A DNA stretch of 64,000 bases from Streptomyces sp. ML-6. GTDB lineage: Bacteria; Actinomycetota; Actinomycetes; Streptomycetales; Streptomycetaceae. The position numbers were made by a program, and so were the translations under genes. Of this stretch, positions 53,135 to 62,052 are shown piece by piece (position 1 is the stretch's first letter; every line of letters starts with the position of its first letter). Below the pieces are notes generated by a model. It saw only the letters and a program-made list of their open reading frames with translations. It was not told where the DNA came from and ran no database searches. The stretch is from NCBI RefSeq assembly GCF_030116705.1, contig NZ_JAOTIK010000001.1, positions 868,001 through 932,000 on the forward strand, given 5' to 3'.

Positions 53135-53331
53135 ATCATGACAGCTGAGGTCAGGAGCGTCACCCCTGTGACCCCTGACTCACACTCCCCAGGGAATGAG
53201 CAATTCCGCCCCACCCGATTCCCCGACCACCCGAATCCCCACCGCCCGGCCCCGGCACGCCCGGTCATCCACGGCACGCACGGTCCCCCACGGCGCGCCC
53301 GGCCGCCCATGACCGACCCGGTCGACCCCGG

Positions 53332-53901
53332 TCAGCCGTCGGCCTCCCACGCCTCCCGGCCGACGACCCCCGGAATCCGGGCGGCGAGCCGTTCCGCGTC
53401 GACCCCGGCCCGTTCCAGCACCTCGACGGCCCGGCACTCGCGGTCCGCGGCGAGCGCCGCGAGCAGATCGAGCCCTCCGGGCCGTGCGTCACCGCGCAGC
53501 TCCGCCCGTTCCCGCGCCTCGGCCATCGCCGAGGCGGCCGAGGGCGACCAGCCCTCCGCCGCGACGTCCCACCCGAGGGATTCCGGGTCCGGGACGACCG
53601 GAACGGCACCGGAATCCTCCACCGACCCCTGCCAGCGGAGCCCGTACCCGATGCTGCGCTGGACGAGGTAGCCGAGCACTTTGGCCAGTTGCGGCCCCCC
53701 TTCGAAGGCCGACCGCACCTCGGGGTCCGATTCGATGAGAGAGTGCAGCAGATGAGCCGTGTCGATCTGTCGGTCACCGTCGCGAAGCGCACGCCTGCGG
53801 GCGCCCGTCACCACGACAGCCAGCTCCGCGGTGAGGCCGGCGTCGAGCCCGGCATGACCGAGGGCAGGCTGCTGAGGGATCCGCGATGTCCGGTTCTGCA
53901 C
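53332..53901 (-). CDS. Stand-alone Clp-N-domain protein
   Basis: 189 residues with two Clp_N-like repeats. The first has ALRDGDRQIDTAHLLHSLIE (the R-x-x-x-x-x-x-T-x-HLL signature). The second has SAASAMAEARERAELRGD and GGLDLLAALAADRECRAVEV. No AAA domain is present, so it is not a Clp ATPase. It may act as an adaptor for ClpC or bind partner proteins. GTG 53901 is chosen; ATG 53937 is an alternative with no better ribosome site. Confidence 0.8.
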   Translation of the reverse strand: MQNRTSRIPQQPALGHAGLDAGLTAELAVVVTGARRRALRDGDRQIDTAHLLHSLIESDPEVRSAFEGGPQLAKVLGYLVQRSIGYGLRWQGSVEDSGAVPVVPDPESLGWDVAAEGWSPSAASAMAEARERAELRGDARPGGLDLLAALAADRECRAVEVLERAGVDAERLAARIPGVVGREAWEADG

Positions 53902-54148
53902 GCCTCCCACCCCATCAGTTCCACGGCACCGGAACATCGCCGGAGGGGCTCATCCAGGCATCCCACGCAAGTTGGGTACACCAGAGCGGTTTCTCCTCCT
54001 TGCGGATGAGATCTCGCCATTTCTGGATCCGATCGGGAAAAACGGCGCGCGCCGTCTTGCCATGCGCTCCCCGGGCAACCGCGGCCGGCTTCCCGTACGC
54101 CCCCCACAGCCCCCACCCCATGCGACAGCCGGAAGGGAGACCACGGAC

Positions 54149-54352
54149 GTGTCCTGGTTGGTCGCCCTGCCCGCTCTCGACGGGCGGGAGTACGTGTACC
54201 GGGTCCACGCGCCCGAGGACGCGCTGCGCGCCGACCTCTTCTGGGCCGCGTTCCACTGCCACGACGACGGCCCGCACCCGCGCGCCTGCGACCGGTTCGA
54301 CGCCGCTCTGATCTGGCGGGCGGGGCCGAGGAAACTGAATGAACCGATCTGA
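54149..54352 (+). CDS. Small hypothetical protein
   Basis: 67 residues: SWLVALPALDGREYVYRVHA, PEDALRADLFWAAFHCHDDG and so on. Wobble bias supports coding. GGGAGA precedes GTG 54149, but the frame is open further upstream and the start is uncertain. No family recognised. It lies between the convergent Clp-N gene's promoter side and the SRPBCC gene. Confidence 0.5.
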   Translation: MSWLVALPALDGREYVYRVHAPEDALRADLFWAAFHCHDDGPHPRACDRFDAALIWRAGPRKLNEPI

Positions 54353-54430
54353 CAGTTCATCAGTATTGAATGTTCACGCCACTGCGACTACTTTCCGCGA
54401 CACCGTTACCCGCCGAGAAGGGGTGGTCGC

Positions 54431-54859
54431 ATGGCCGAAGTCAGTGCGGAAGCGCGCATCGGAGCACCGGCCGAGAAGGTGTGGGCCCAACTGACGGACT
54501 TCACCGCGTACGACCGGTGGAACGCCACCCACACCAGTTTCCCCAAGGGCGGCCCCGAGACGCTCGAACTCTCGGCCACCTACGAGGAAAACATGAAGCT
54601 CATGGGCTTCCCCGCCGAGGTGACGTGGACGGTGGCGGAGCTGGAGACCGCACGCCTGCTGGCCACCCGGGGCAAGGGGCCGATGGGGGTCACGCTCGCC
54701 ATGCGCTACTCCCTGATCCCTGACGGGGACGCGACCACGGTCCGGATAGACGGCGAGTTCACCGGCGCCGCGGTGTCCCTGATGGCGGGCAAGCTCAAGG
54801 ACTCGGCGACGGCCGCGCTCGTCGAGTCGCTGCGCAGGCTGGACGGCCTCGTCACCTGA
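54431..54859 (+). CDS. SRPBCC-family protein
   Basis: 142 residues of the polyketide-cyclase/START-like fold: EARIGAPAEKVWAQLTDFTA is the standard opening, followed by WNATHTSFPKGG and a long C-terminal helix (LMAGKLKDSATAALVESLRR). Such proteins bind a hydrophobic ligand in a cavity. ATG 54431 has GAAGGGG upstream. It is convergent with the PadR gene over a terminator. Confidence 0.87.
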   Translation: MAEVSAEARIGAPAEKVWAQLTDFTAYDRWNATHTSFPKGGPETLELSATYEENMKLMGFPAEVTWTVAELETARLLATRGKGPMGVTLAMRYSLIPDGDATTVRIDGEFTGAAVSLMAGKLKDSATAALVESLRRLDGLVT

Positions 54860-54905
54860 GGGCGCCAGGACCACCCACAGGCACCACCCGTCCGCCGACG
54901 GAGAA

Positions 54906-54932
54906 GGGCCTCGCGGCCCGGCCGCGAGGCCC
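54906..54932. terminator. Bidirectional hairpin terminator
   Basis: Perfect 12-bp inverted repeat GGGCCTCGCGGC / GCCGCGAGGCCC (54906-54917 and 54921-54932) with a CCG loop, between the convergent SRPBCC (ends 54859) and PadR (ends 54952) genes. Confidence 0.85.
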
Positions 54933-54951
54933 CGACACCGTACCCACGGGC

Positions 54952-55569
54952 TCACTGCTCGTCGGCAAGGATCAGATAGAGCTTCTTGCGCGCGTCGTTG
55001 ATGACCGTGAGCGCCTTCTGGCGCTGATCGGCGGAGCCGGTCTTCCAGACCTGACCGAACGCCTCCATCAGACCGAAGCCGGCCTGCCGGATCTCGTTGA
55101 GGCTCTCCCAATCGACGCCGCGCCCGGCTTCCTCCCAGGGCGCCTCACCCCCCGACTCGGCCTCGGTACGGCCGGCATCGGTGAGCGTGAACAGCTTCTT
55201 GCCGCCCTCGCTCTCGCTGACGATGAGCCCCTCGTCCTCCAGCAGCTGGAGGGTCGGGTAGACCGAGCCGGGGCTGGGCTTCCAGGCCCCGCCGCTGCGC
55301 TCGCCGATCTCCTGGATCATCTCGTACCCGTGCATCGGGCGGTCCTTCAGCAGCGCCAGGATCGACGCGCGCACATCACCGCGCCGCGCCCTTCCCCTGC
55401 CACCGCCCCGGCCGTGCCCGCCACCGAAGGGGCCACCCCCGAAGGGCCCGCCACCGAACGGCGGCCCGAACTGCCCGAAGGCCGCCCGGTGCCCCTCGAA
55501 GTCGCTGAATCCACGGTGGGGACCACCGCGCCCATGCCCGTACTCATGCTCGTGTCCATGTGAACGCAT
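54952..55569 (-). CDS. PadR-family regulator with Gly/His-rich N-terminus
   Basis: 205 residues. The N-terminal 65 residues are rich in His, Gly and Phe (SHGHEHEYGHGRGG; repeated PFGGG), a low-complexity metal-binding-like or flexible segment. The PadR winged helix follows (about 66-140: DVRASILALLKDRPMHGYEM, SGGAWKPSPGSVYPTLQLLE), then a helical dimerisation domain. It probably represses its own transcription through an AT-rich palindrome at 55612. ATG 55569, GGAGGAG upstream. Confidence 0.88.
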   Translation of the reverse strand: MRSHGHEHEYGHGRGGPHRGFSDFEGHRAAFGQFGPPFGGGPFGGGPFGGGHGRGGGRGRARRGDVRASILALLKDRPMHGYEMIQEIGERSGGAWKPSPGSVYPTLQLLEDEGLIVSESEGGKKLFTLTDAGRTEAESGGEAPWEEAGRGVDWESLNEIRQAGFGLMEAFGQVWKTGSADQRQKALTVINDARKKLYLILADEQ

Positions 55570-55611
55570 CACTGACACTCCTCCTATCTTTGATCTGTCG
55601 CGATGCTTCGA

Positions 55612-55621
55612 CGATATATCG
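55612..55621. promoter_or_regulatory. PadR-type operator CGATATATCG
   Basis: Perfect 10-bp AT-rich palindrome 43 bp upstream of the PadR start. PadR autoregulatory sites in actinobacteria commonly contain an ATATAT core. The rest of the 478-bp gap to 56047 shows no supported gene. Confidence 0.6.
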
Positions 55622-56047
55622 GAACCAGTCGCATGACAATCCCTTCCGACCGCGCCCGCCCGTGTCCCGCCCCGGCGAACCGAGTCGACCGCGATCTGTC
55701 TCATCGACCCCAGTCGCCGCAGGCCAACCGGTCGTGACGGACGGGACGCCCGCATGGGCGGCGCCTTCACGATGCCGGTCCGCCCTGGTCAACGGGCTCG
55801 GGACGACTGGGTTCGATGAGAACGGACACCCGCTGGCGAAGTCGCCCGGGCCGACTTCGCCCCCTTCCTGTACAAGGCCTGACTGGTCATTCCGGAATGA
55901 GGTCGGAATGAGGCCGAGATGAGGCCCGTACTGCCTGGCCGAGCGGTTCGGATGGCTGTTTTCTGCCAGGAGGCGCTCCTTCGGCTCGTCAGTTGTCGGC
56001 TCATCAGTTTCTGTCGCGCATCGGATACGCCGGGCAGGATGACCGCC

Positions 56048-58045
56048 ATGATCTACAAGCCGGATGGCGCCCCTGCGTTCCATGTCCTGTTGGCTGCACA
56101 ACCGCGCCTGACTGCCCTGGCTCTGGCGCCCGATGGGATGCGCTTGATCGTGTCGGTGCAGTCGATCAACGAGGAGGACACCGGGCACACTGCGAGGTTG
56201 TGGGAGGTCGCCCCCTCCGGCAGGAGGGAGAGCCGCCTCGTGGCCGACTCCTCGGAGGACGACTCCGCTCCCGCCTTCGCCGCCGATGGGACGCTGTTGT
56301 TCCTCTCCGGCCGGGAGCACGCAGGCCCCGCCGGTGAAAGGCCTGACAGCCAGGGGACATCGCTGTGGGGGCTGTCCGAGCGCGGCGAGGCCAGGCAGAT
56401 CGCCCATCACCCCGGGGGAATAGCCGCCTTCACCTCCGCAGCCAAGGCCGACACGGTCGCTTACACCGCTGACCCTCTGCCCAGCACAGCGGACAGCGAG
56501 ACATACGCCGCGGCTCGCCGTGAGTGCGAGAAAGCCATGGTCGACGCCGTCTCGTACAAGGAAACTGCGGCTCCTGCGGGGGACACGGCTCTTGTACCCG
56601 ACGAACCGCATACGTTCGTCCTGCGTTCCGACGGACACACGGTGATCGCCGGCAGTCAGGGCCTGGCAGGCACTGCCGACATGGCCCTCTCTCCAAACGG
56701 GGCACTGGTGGCCTTCACGCGGGCCGCGACCGACCGCGCCCCGGCCACCAACACCGTGGTCGTCGCCGACGCGACCACCGGCATGCAACGTCACGCCTTC
56801 TCCCGTCCTGGCCATCAGTACTACCGCCTGGCGTTCACGGCCGACGGCTCGGCACTGGTCTGTCAGCGTCAGCGTGAGGAGACCTACGACACCGAATGGC
56901 ACATCACACTCGTCGCGTTCGACCTGAGCTCCTGCGAAGAGACGGATCTGCTGCCGGAGTTCGACAACTGGCCGGGACGACCGGTCCCCTCTCCGGTCCC
57001 CGAGGACTCGACCATGTGGTTCACCGGGGACGAGCGGGGACACTGCCCGGTCTTCCGCCGCGACGCGGACGGCACGATTACACGCCTGACCGCCTCCGGC
57101 GCCTATGCATCGCTCTGCGTGACACCCGACGGGACCACTCTCTACGCACTGCGCAGCGCGATCGACAGCCCGCCCCGGGTGGTTCGCCTGGATGCCGTCA
57201 CACCCGATCAGCAACCGGTTTTCCTCGGTGCCCCCGGCGGCCTCCGCCCGCTTCCCGGTGCCTTGACCGAAGTGAACGCCCCGGCGGACGACGGCTTCCC
57301 GCTGCGCGGCTGGCTCGTCCTGCCCGAAGGCGCCTCGGCCGAGCGGCCGGCACCCCTGCTCGTCATTCCGCACGGTGGACCACAGGCATCCTGGAACGCC
57401 TGGACGTGGTCGTGGAATCCCTGGCCTTTCGCTGCCCGCGGCTACGCGGTGTTGCTGCCGGACCCGGCCCTGTCCACCGGTTACGGGCAACGGATGCAAG
57501 AACGCGGCCGGGGCCAGTACGGCGGTCAGCCCTACCGTGACGTCATCGCGCTGACGGACGCCGCGCTGGCACGCGATGACCTCGACGCCACCCGGACGGC
57601 CATCGCCGGCTGGTCCTACGGCGGCTACCTCGCCAACCGGGCCACCACCCTCACCCACCGCTTCAAAGCAGTCGTCTCGGCCGCTGGAATGTGGAATCTG
57701 AAGTCGTTTCAGGCCGGCACGGACCTGCGCGCCTACTTCCGCAAGATCTTCGGTGATCCTCGGACACGGCCGGAACGGTACGAAGCCAACTCTCCGCACT
57801 TCGACGCGGCGAGGATGAAGACACCGATGCTGATCGTGCACGGCGGCAAGGACCACCGCGTGCCGATGGACCAGGCACTGAGCCTGCACAGCGAGCTGCA
57901 GCGGCTCGGGGTGCCGGTCAGGCTCCTGCACTTTCCGACGGAGGGCCACACCATCGCGGCGCCGAACCATGTCCGACTCATGTACGAGACGGTGCTGAAC
58001 TTCCTCGATCACCATGTTCTCGGACAGGACCCGAGCCCACAGTGA
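56048..58045 (+). CDS. S9-family prolyl-oligopeptidase-type peptidase
   Basis: 665 residues. The N-terminal beta-propeller is less regular than in the 14.8-kb homologue. The hydrolase domain has GWSYGGYLANRATT with S523, D602 in GGKDHRVP and H634 in EGHTIAAP. It likely degrades short peptides or a specific acyl-peptide. ATG 56048 follows AGGATG; ATG 56039 is an alternative. The stop overlaps a GTG of the following relic in GTGA. Confidence 0.92.
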   Translation: MIYKPDGAPAFHVLLAAQPRLTALALAPDGMRLIVSVQSINEEDTGHTARLWEVAPSGRRESRLVADSSEDDSAPAFAADGTLLFLSGREHAGPAGERPDSQGTSLWGLSERGEARQIAHHPGGIAAFTSAAKADTVAYTADPLPSTADSETYAAARRECEKAMVDAVSYKETAAPAGDTALVPDEPHTFVLRSDGHTVIAGSQGLAGTADMALSPNGALVAFTRAATDRAPATNTVVVADATTGMQRHAFSRPGHQYYRLAFTADGSALVCQRQREETYDTEWHITLVAFDLSSCEETDLLPEFDNWPGRPVPSPVPEDSTMWFTGDERGHCPVFRRDADGTITRLTASGAYASLCVTPDGTTLYALRSAIDSPPRVVRLDAVTPDQQPVFLGAPGGLRPLPGALTEVNAPADDGFPLRGWLVLPEGASAERPAPLLVIPHGGPQASWNAWTWSWNPWPFAARGYAVLLPDPALSTGYGQRMQERGRGQYGGQPYRDVIALTDAALARDDLDATRTAIAGWSYGGYLANRATTLTHRFKAVVSAAGMWNLKSFQAGTDLRAYFRKIFGDPRTRPERYEANSPHFDAARMKTPMLIVHGGKDHRVPMDQALSLHSELQRLGVPVRLLHFPTEGHTIAAPNHVRLMYETVLNFLDHHVLGQDPSPQ

Positions 58046-58134
58046 GCGGGCTGGTGCGGCTCGACTTCGCCGACCGGCCCGTGGCCACCATCGTGTGTGG
58101 CAGCAATGTCGACATGGATGTCTTTCCCCGCTGA
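58042..58134 (+). pseudogene. Threonine/serine-dehydratase C-terminal relic
   Basis: A 30-codon frame reads LVRLDFADRPVATIVCGSNV and ends in DMDVFPR. This matches the last strand of fold-type-II PLP dehydratases (pattern: R-x-VA-x-VVCGGNVD). Everything before is missing, including the PLP lysine. The GTG overlaps the S9 stop, so the piece may have been captured by recombination there. Confidence 0.55.
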
Positions 58135-58327
58135 GTCGATACTCCCGTCCGCCGGTCTTGACGGTTGCTGCTCCGGCAATGACCCCTGAAGCAAAGGGCG
58201 TTCGCCGATCGCGGGTGGAGGTCTGGCCCGAACACCGTGAGCGCGGCCTGGTCGAGCGCACGGGCCGGAGCCCCGGACCCCGTCGAGGACCGATGGCCGA
58301 CACACCTCCTTCGTTTCGGGTACGGGC

Positions 58328-58522
58328 TCAAGCGGACGGTATGACCGGGGATCGCAGGCCGAGCCACTGCTCGGCGCCCCATGCCCAGAACCGTTCCACC
58401 TCGGTGAACCCCAGCTTCGCCGCGAGACGCATCGAGCCGGCGTTGGCGGTCCGGGTGGTGAGCACCACCGGCTCCCCGGGAAGGACGTCGTCGAGCCATT
58501 CGAGCGCCGCCGCACACGCCAC
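58328..58522 (-). pseudogene. GNAT acetyltransferase C-terminal relic
   Basis: The minus frame reads ALEWLDDVLPGEPVVLTTRT, then ANAGSMRLAAKLGFTEVERF and ends WGAEQWLGLR. N-x-x-S-x-RLA-x-KLGF is the end signature of RimJ/RimL-type GNAT enzymes. The acetyl-CoA loop and N-terminal half are absent, and upstream sequence is unrelated. The gap from 58523 to 58976 holds nothing else I can support. Confidence 0.65.
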
Positions 58523-58976
58523 TGACGACATGATCATGGAGCGAAAAGGAGCCGTTTGCACAGGAGTTGAAACCTGCGCTCCCGAACATGCCGACACCAA
58601 GAACGCCTCTCACGTCGGTGCTTCCAGTGAGCGTGCGCTTCCGCCCGGCCCGGAGTGCCACCCTTGCACCGCAACCACTCTGAGCAGGCATGGCCTTCCC
58701 CGGCGCTGGTGGCCGTCTGCAGTGTCCCGACGCTTTCCGGGCTCCAGGTGAGCCCGGATCAAGGACTTCTCAGACGCTCACAACGGTGCGTAACGCCTCG
58801 TACGGCTGCCGTCTCCTGTCGCCCTGGCCCGAGCGGTCCGCCACCGGAAGTTCCCAGTCCGGAGACGCCTGTCCGCTCCCGGCCGCGCCCCAATGCAAGA
58901 CGGCACCCGTCAGAGGGGAATCGGTCGCGCAGGCCCGTCCCGTATGGAGGAGAATGCAGCATGGGAGGGGATTTGA

Positions 58977-59936
58977 ATGCGTTCAAAAAAGCAGATGTCG
59001 GGGCAGGTGCCGGTGCAGCCGCAGACGCGGGTGAGGGCCAGGTTCGGCGCGGTATTGACGGCTTCGATGTCGGTGCTGTCCGTCGAGGCTGTGATCGGGA
59101 CGATCGCGCTCCTCGTGTGGGAGCAGACCCAGGAGAGCCCGGGGCTTTCCTGCAACGCGTTGGGGATCATCTTCTTGATTGTGATAGCACCGTTCATGGC
59201 GGTGGCGGGAGCTGTCCTCGGCGCCCTGTTGTCGGCCGGCGTGGTGATGCCGCTCCTGGTCGTGGCCGGGTGGCTCGGTCGCCGGTTCTCGGGGCGCGAG
59301 GCATGGTGGTGGGTCCCGGCGCTGGCTGCCGCCGGCACTGCCCCGTTGCCCCTGGCCGCATCGGTGCTCGTGGAGGCCGGTCCTCTGGCAGGCCTCGGCG
59401 GATGGCTCGCGGTGACGGCGGCGCTGGCCGTCCCGGCGCTGGCCGTCCCGGCGCTGGTCGCCCGCAGGCTGCTGTTGCCGGACCGCCCGCGGCTCTCTGG
59501 CGGCGTGATGTTCGGGCGGGTGGCGCTGTACGGGACGCTCGCTGTCGTCACTGCCGGCACACTCGGCGTCATCGGCCTGTACGCCGGGATCGGATACGAA
59601 CCTCCGCGACTGAGCACGGAACGGGTTGCCGGGACATGGTCCGACGGAAAGGGCGGCACACTCATCCTCACCGCGGATGGCAAGGCCACGGCGACCCGCG
59701 TCAAAACGTTCGACCTCGACGACTCCTTCGAACCCGTGGTGCACGAGTGCACCGGCACCGGAACCTGGGGATACGACCCAGGTGCCGGATCGTGGTCCCA
59801 AGAGGTCGATGTGTCCCTCGACAACTGCCCCATGAACGCCTGGGAGGTTTTTGGGAGCCCCGAGCATCCAAAGCTGTTCGTCTACATCGGCGACCCCGAC
59901 AGCTGGGACCTCTACATCCTGCAACGCCGCGACTGA
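58977..59936 (+). CDS. Multi-span membrane protein with extracellular domain
   Basis: 319 residues. Four to five membrane spans (about 25-45, 62-92, 108-130, 140-160, 182-205) are followed by a soluble beta-rich domain (about 215-319) with PPRLSTERVAGTWSDGKGGT and LILTADGKATATRVKTFDLD. The C-terminal domain resembles lipocalin-like 'TWSDGKGGTLTLTADGTFTA' domains seen in Streptomyces secreted proteins, but the function is unknown. ATG 58977 has GGAGGGG upstream. Confidence 0.8.
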   Translation: MRSKKQMSGQVPVQPQTRVRARFGAVLTASMSVLSVEAVIGTIALLVWEQTQESPGLSCNALGIIFLIVIAPFMAVAGAVLGALLSAGVVMPLLVVAGWLGRRFSGREAWWWVPALAAAGTAPLPLAASVLVEAGPLAGLGGWLAVTAALAVPALAVPALVARRLLLPDRPRLSGGVMFGRVALYGTLAVVTAGTLGVIGLYAGIGYEPPRLSTERVAGTWSDGKGGTLILTADGKATATRVKTFDLDDSFEPVVHECTGTGTWGYDPGAGSWSQEVDVSLDNCPMNAWEVFGSPEHPKLFVYIGDPDSWDLYILQRRD

Positions 59937-59957
59937 GCCGGGCCTGACGCCGAGCAT

Positions 59958-60227
59958 TCACTCGTACTCGCCCGGCTGAACACATTGCTGCGTACGCCGA
60001 CAGTCCCCGGTCAACAGCCCCGAGTAGAGCCCCTCGAGCACCGCTCGGCGAGTTGCGGGCGCGGACTGCCAGTGCCCGCCGAGTCCGGGGGTGGCCAAGT
60101 CGGTATGGAAACCGACCAGGCCCGTGCGGGCGTGGCGCACCAGATGCAGCAGCAAGATGTCGCTGTGGCCGAGGATCTGCTTGGGGTCGGCGGTGATCGC
60201 TTCGACGTCGATACAGCGATGCGACAA
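59958..60227 (-). CDS. Possible small hypothetical protein
   Basis: 89 residues starting at TTG: KQILGHSDILLLHLVRHART then GLVGFHTDLATPGLGGHWQS. Wobble bias is moderate and no family is recognised. It is the best frame in the 506-bp gap between the membrane protein and the mycothiol-enzyme gene, but may still be chance. Confidence 0.35.
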   Translation of the reverse strand: MSHRCIDVEAITADPKQILGHSDILLLHLVRHARTGLVGFHTDLATPGLGGHWQSAPATRRAVLEGLYSGLLTGDCRRTQQCVQPGEYE

Positions 60228-60442
60228 CGACGAGGCCTCCGGGCCTCAGTGCACGCGGGCGAAGCAGTGCGGAAAGCAGTCGAGGCAGTGCGGAACCGGT
60301 TACCGGCGCAGTACCCCGGCATGTGCAACGGCCTGCTGCGCGTATACCGAGCGACCGCCCGGCAGGCCCTGGTTGCGGGCCCGCCTCCTCCGTCGTGAAA
60401 AACCATGTCCGATCCTTCGGAACAGGGTGATGGAGAATCCGT

Positions 60443-61237
60443 GTGGCAACAACACTTCAGTTCGCCGCACTGTTGCGGTTGATGGACGACCGGTCGGCCG
60501 CGTTCCGGGCCGCGGTCGCCTCCGCGCCCAACCTCGACGTGCGGGTACCGACCTGCCCCGAGTGGACGCTGTTCGATCTGGTGCAGCATCTGGGCGAGAG
60601 GCGCCGCTTCTGGGCCGACGTCGTCGCCGCTGGGCCCGCCGCTGCTCCCCCGGCCGGTTCCGCGGCGAAAGGCACCCCGGTCGCGCCGCGGGAACCCGAG
60701 GCCCTGTCGGCCTGGTTGGCCGAGTCGACGGAGCTGATGCTGGGCGCGCTGCGCGAGGCCGGTCCGGATCGCGGTTGCTGGACGTGGTGGGGTTTGTCGC
60801 AGTCGCCGCAGACCTGCGGTGCCGTCGCCCGGCACCAGCTCCAGGAAATCGCGGTGCACACCTACGACGCCCAGATCACCGTGGGCGCTCCGCAGCCGCT
60901 GCCGGACGAGGCGGCACTCGACGGTGTCGAGGATTTCCTGTTCACCTGTTGCGCGACGCCGAGTGCCTGGCCGCACAAGCCCGCCACCATCGACTTCCAC
61001 GCCACCGAGGGCCGCTCCTGGCGCCTCTCGCTCTCCGCCGACGGCGCGCACTCCACCCGCCTCGCCACCCCCGGCACCGCTGCGGACGAGGGGCCGGACG
61101 CGGCCGACGTCTCCGCTCGGGGCACGGCCGGTGAGCTGGTCCTCTTCATATACGGCCGGATCCCGGCGGACTCCGTGGAGCTCGACGGCGACCGGCAGCT
61201 GTTCGGCCTGCTCCGCGACTGGGAGCCGGAGGAGTAG
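60443..61237 (+). CDS. Maleylpyruvate-isomerase-fold (DinB-like) mycothiol enzyme
   Basis: 264 residues. The helical DinB-like domain opens RLMDDRSAAFRAAVASAPNL with VPTCPEWTLFDLVQHLGERR supplying the first metal His. HQLQEIAVHTYDAQI gives the second pair (E, H) seen in mycothiol-dependent maleylpyruvate isomerases. The C-terminal SCP2-like domain spans about 165-264. Function is probably a mycothiol-dependent isomerase or transferase. GTG 60443 has GGAG upstream. Confidence 0.88.
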   Translation: MATTLQFAALLRLMDDRSAAFRAAVASAPNLDVRVPTCPEWTLFDLVQHLGERRRFWADVVAAGPAAAPPAGSAAKGTPVAPREPEALSAWLAESTELMLGALREAGPDRGCWTWWGLSQSPQTCGAVARHQLQEIAVHTYDAQITVGAPQPLPDEAALDGVEDFLFTCCATPSAWPHKPATIDFHATEGRSWRLSLSADGAHSTRLATPGTAADEGPDAADVSARGTAGELVLFIYGRIPADSVELDGDRQLFGLLRDWEPEE

Positions 61238-61344
61238 GACCTGACGACGCGCCGCCCCATACCGGGGGCCGGGGCCGGGGCCCGAACACCGGAGACCGGG
61301 TCCGGAGCACCAGGGAGCGCCAAGTTCCGTGCTATTCAGGGGAG

Positions 61345-61977
61345 ATGACGACTTCCAGGCTATCGGGCAGGCCCTTCGACGCGGTGCTGTGCGACCTCGA
61401 CAACGTGATCCGCTTCTACGACACGACGGAGCTGGCCCGCCTGGAGCGTGACGCGGGGGTGGCGCAGGGCACGACCATGCGGGTTGCCTATGCACCGGAG
61501 ACGGACCTTCCGCTGCTTCTCGGCACGATCACCGAGCAGCAATGGGTGGAGTCCATCGTGGCCGGTCTCTCAAAACAGGTGGGGGAGGACCGGGCGCGCG
61601 AACTGGGCACCGCGCTCGCCCGGGCACCGTTCCGGGCCGACGAGGTCGTGGTGGCCATGCTCCGTCGGGTGCGGGCCCACGTTCCCCTGGTGCTGGTGAC
61701 CAATGCGAGCGTGGCGCTGGAGGACGATCTGGTGTCGTTGGGGCTGGCCGACCTCGCGGACCACGTCGTCAGCAGCGCCCGGGTCAAGGTGGCCAAGCCG
61801 GACCGGAGGATCTACGAGATCGCGACCGAGCGAGCAGGGGTTGCCGCGGACCGGTGTCTCTTCGTGGACGACCGGCTCGAGAACGTCGAGGCCGCGGTCG
61901 GGCTCGGCATGACCGGTATGCACTACCGCGAACCCGCCGATCTCCACGAGCCGTTGAAGTTCCTGCTGAGCAGTTGA
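61345..61977 (+). CDS. HAD-IA family phosphatase
   Basis: 210 residues. Motif I is LCDLDNV (the usual T is V), motif II LVLVTNAS, motif III the Lys in ARVKVAKPDRRIY and motif IV FVDDRLENVEAA. The cap is small and helical (about 25-85). It likely hydrolyses a small phosphorylated metabolite. ATG 61345. Unlinked to neighbours by function. Confidence 0.9.
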   Translation: MTTSRLSGRPFDAVLCDLDNVIRFYDTTELARLERDAGVAQGTTMRVAYAPETDLPLLLGTITEQQWVESIVAGLSKQVGEDRARELGTALARAPFRADEVVVAMLRRVRAHVPLVLVTNASVALEDDLVSLGLADLADHVVSSARVKVAKPDRRIYEIATERAGVAADRCLFVDDRLENVEAAVGLGMTGMHYREPADLHEPLKFLLSS

Positions 61978-62052
61978 CCGGCTGAACGACTGACCGGCTG
62001 ATCCGCCGTTCTCGCCACTCCCGCCGCTCTCCTCGCTCCCCCGTTTTCGCCG

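Noticed and set aside
55544..58303. A 919-codon minus-strand frame opposite the second S9 peptidase
   Set aside because: High-GC coding sequence commonly leaves its antisense open. There is no signature in the frame.
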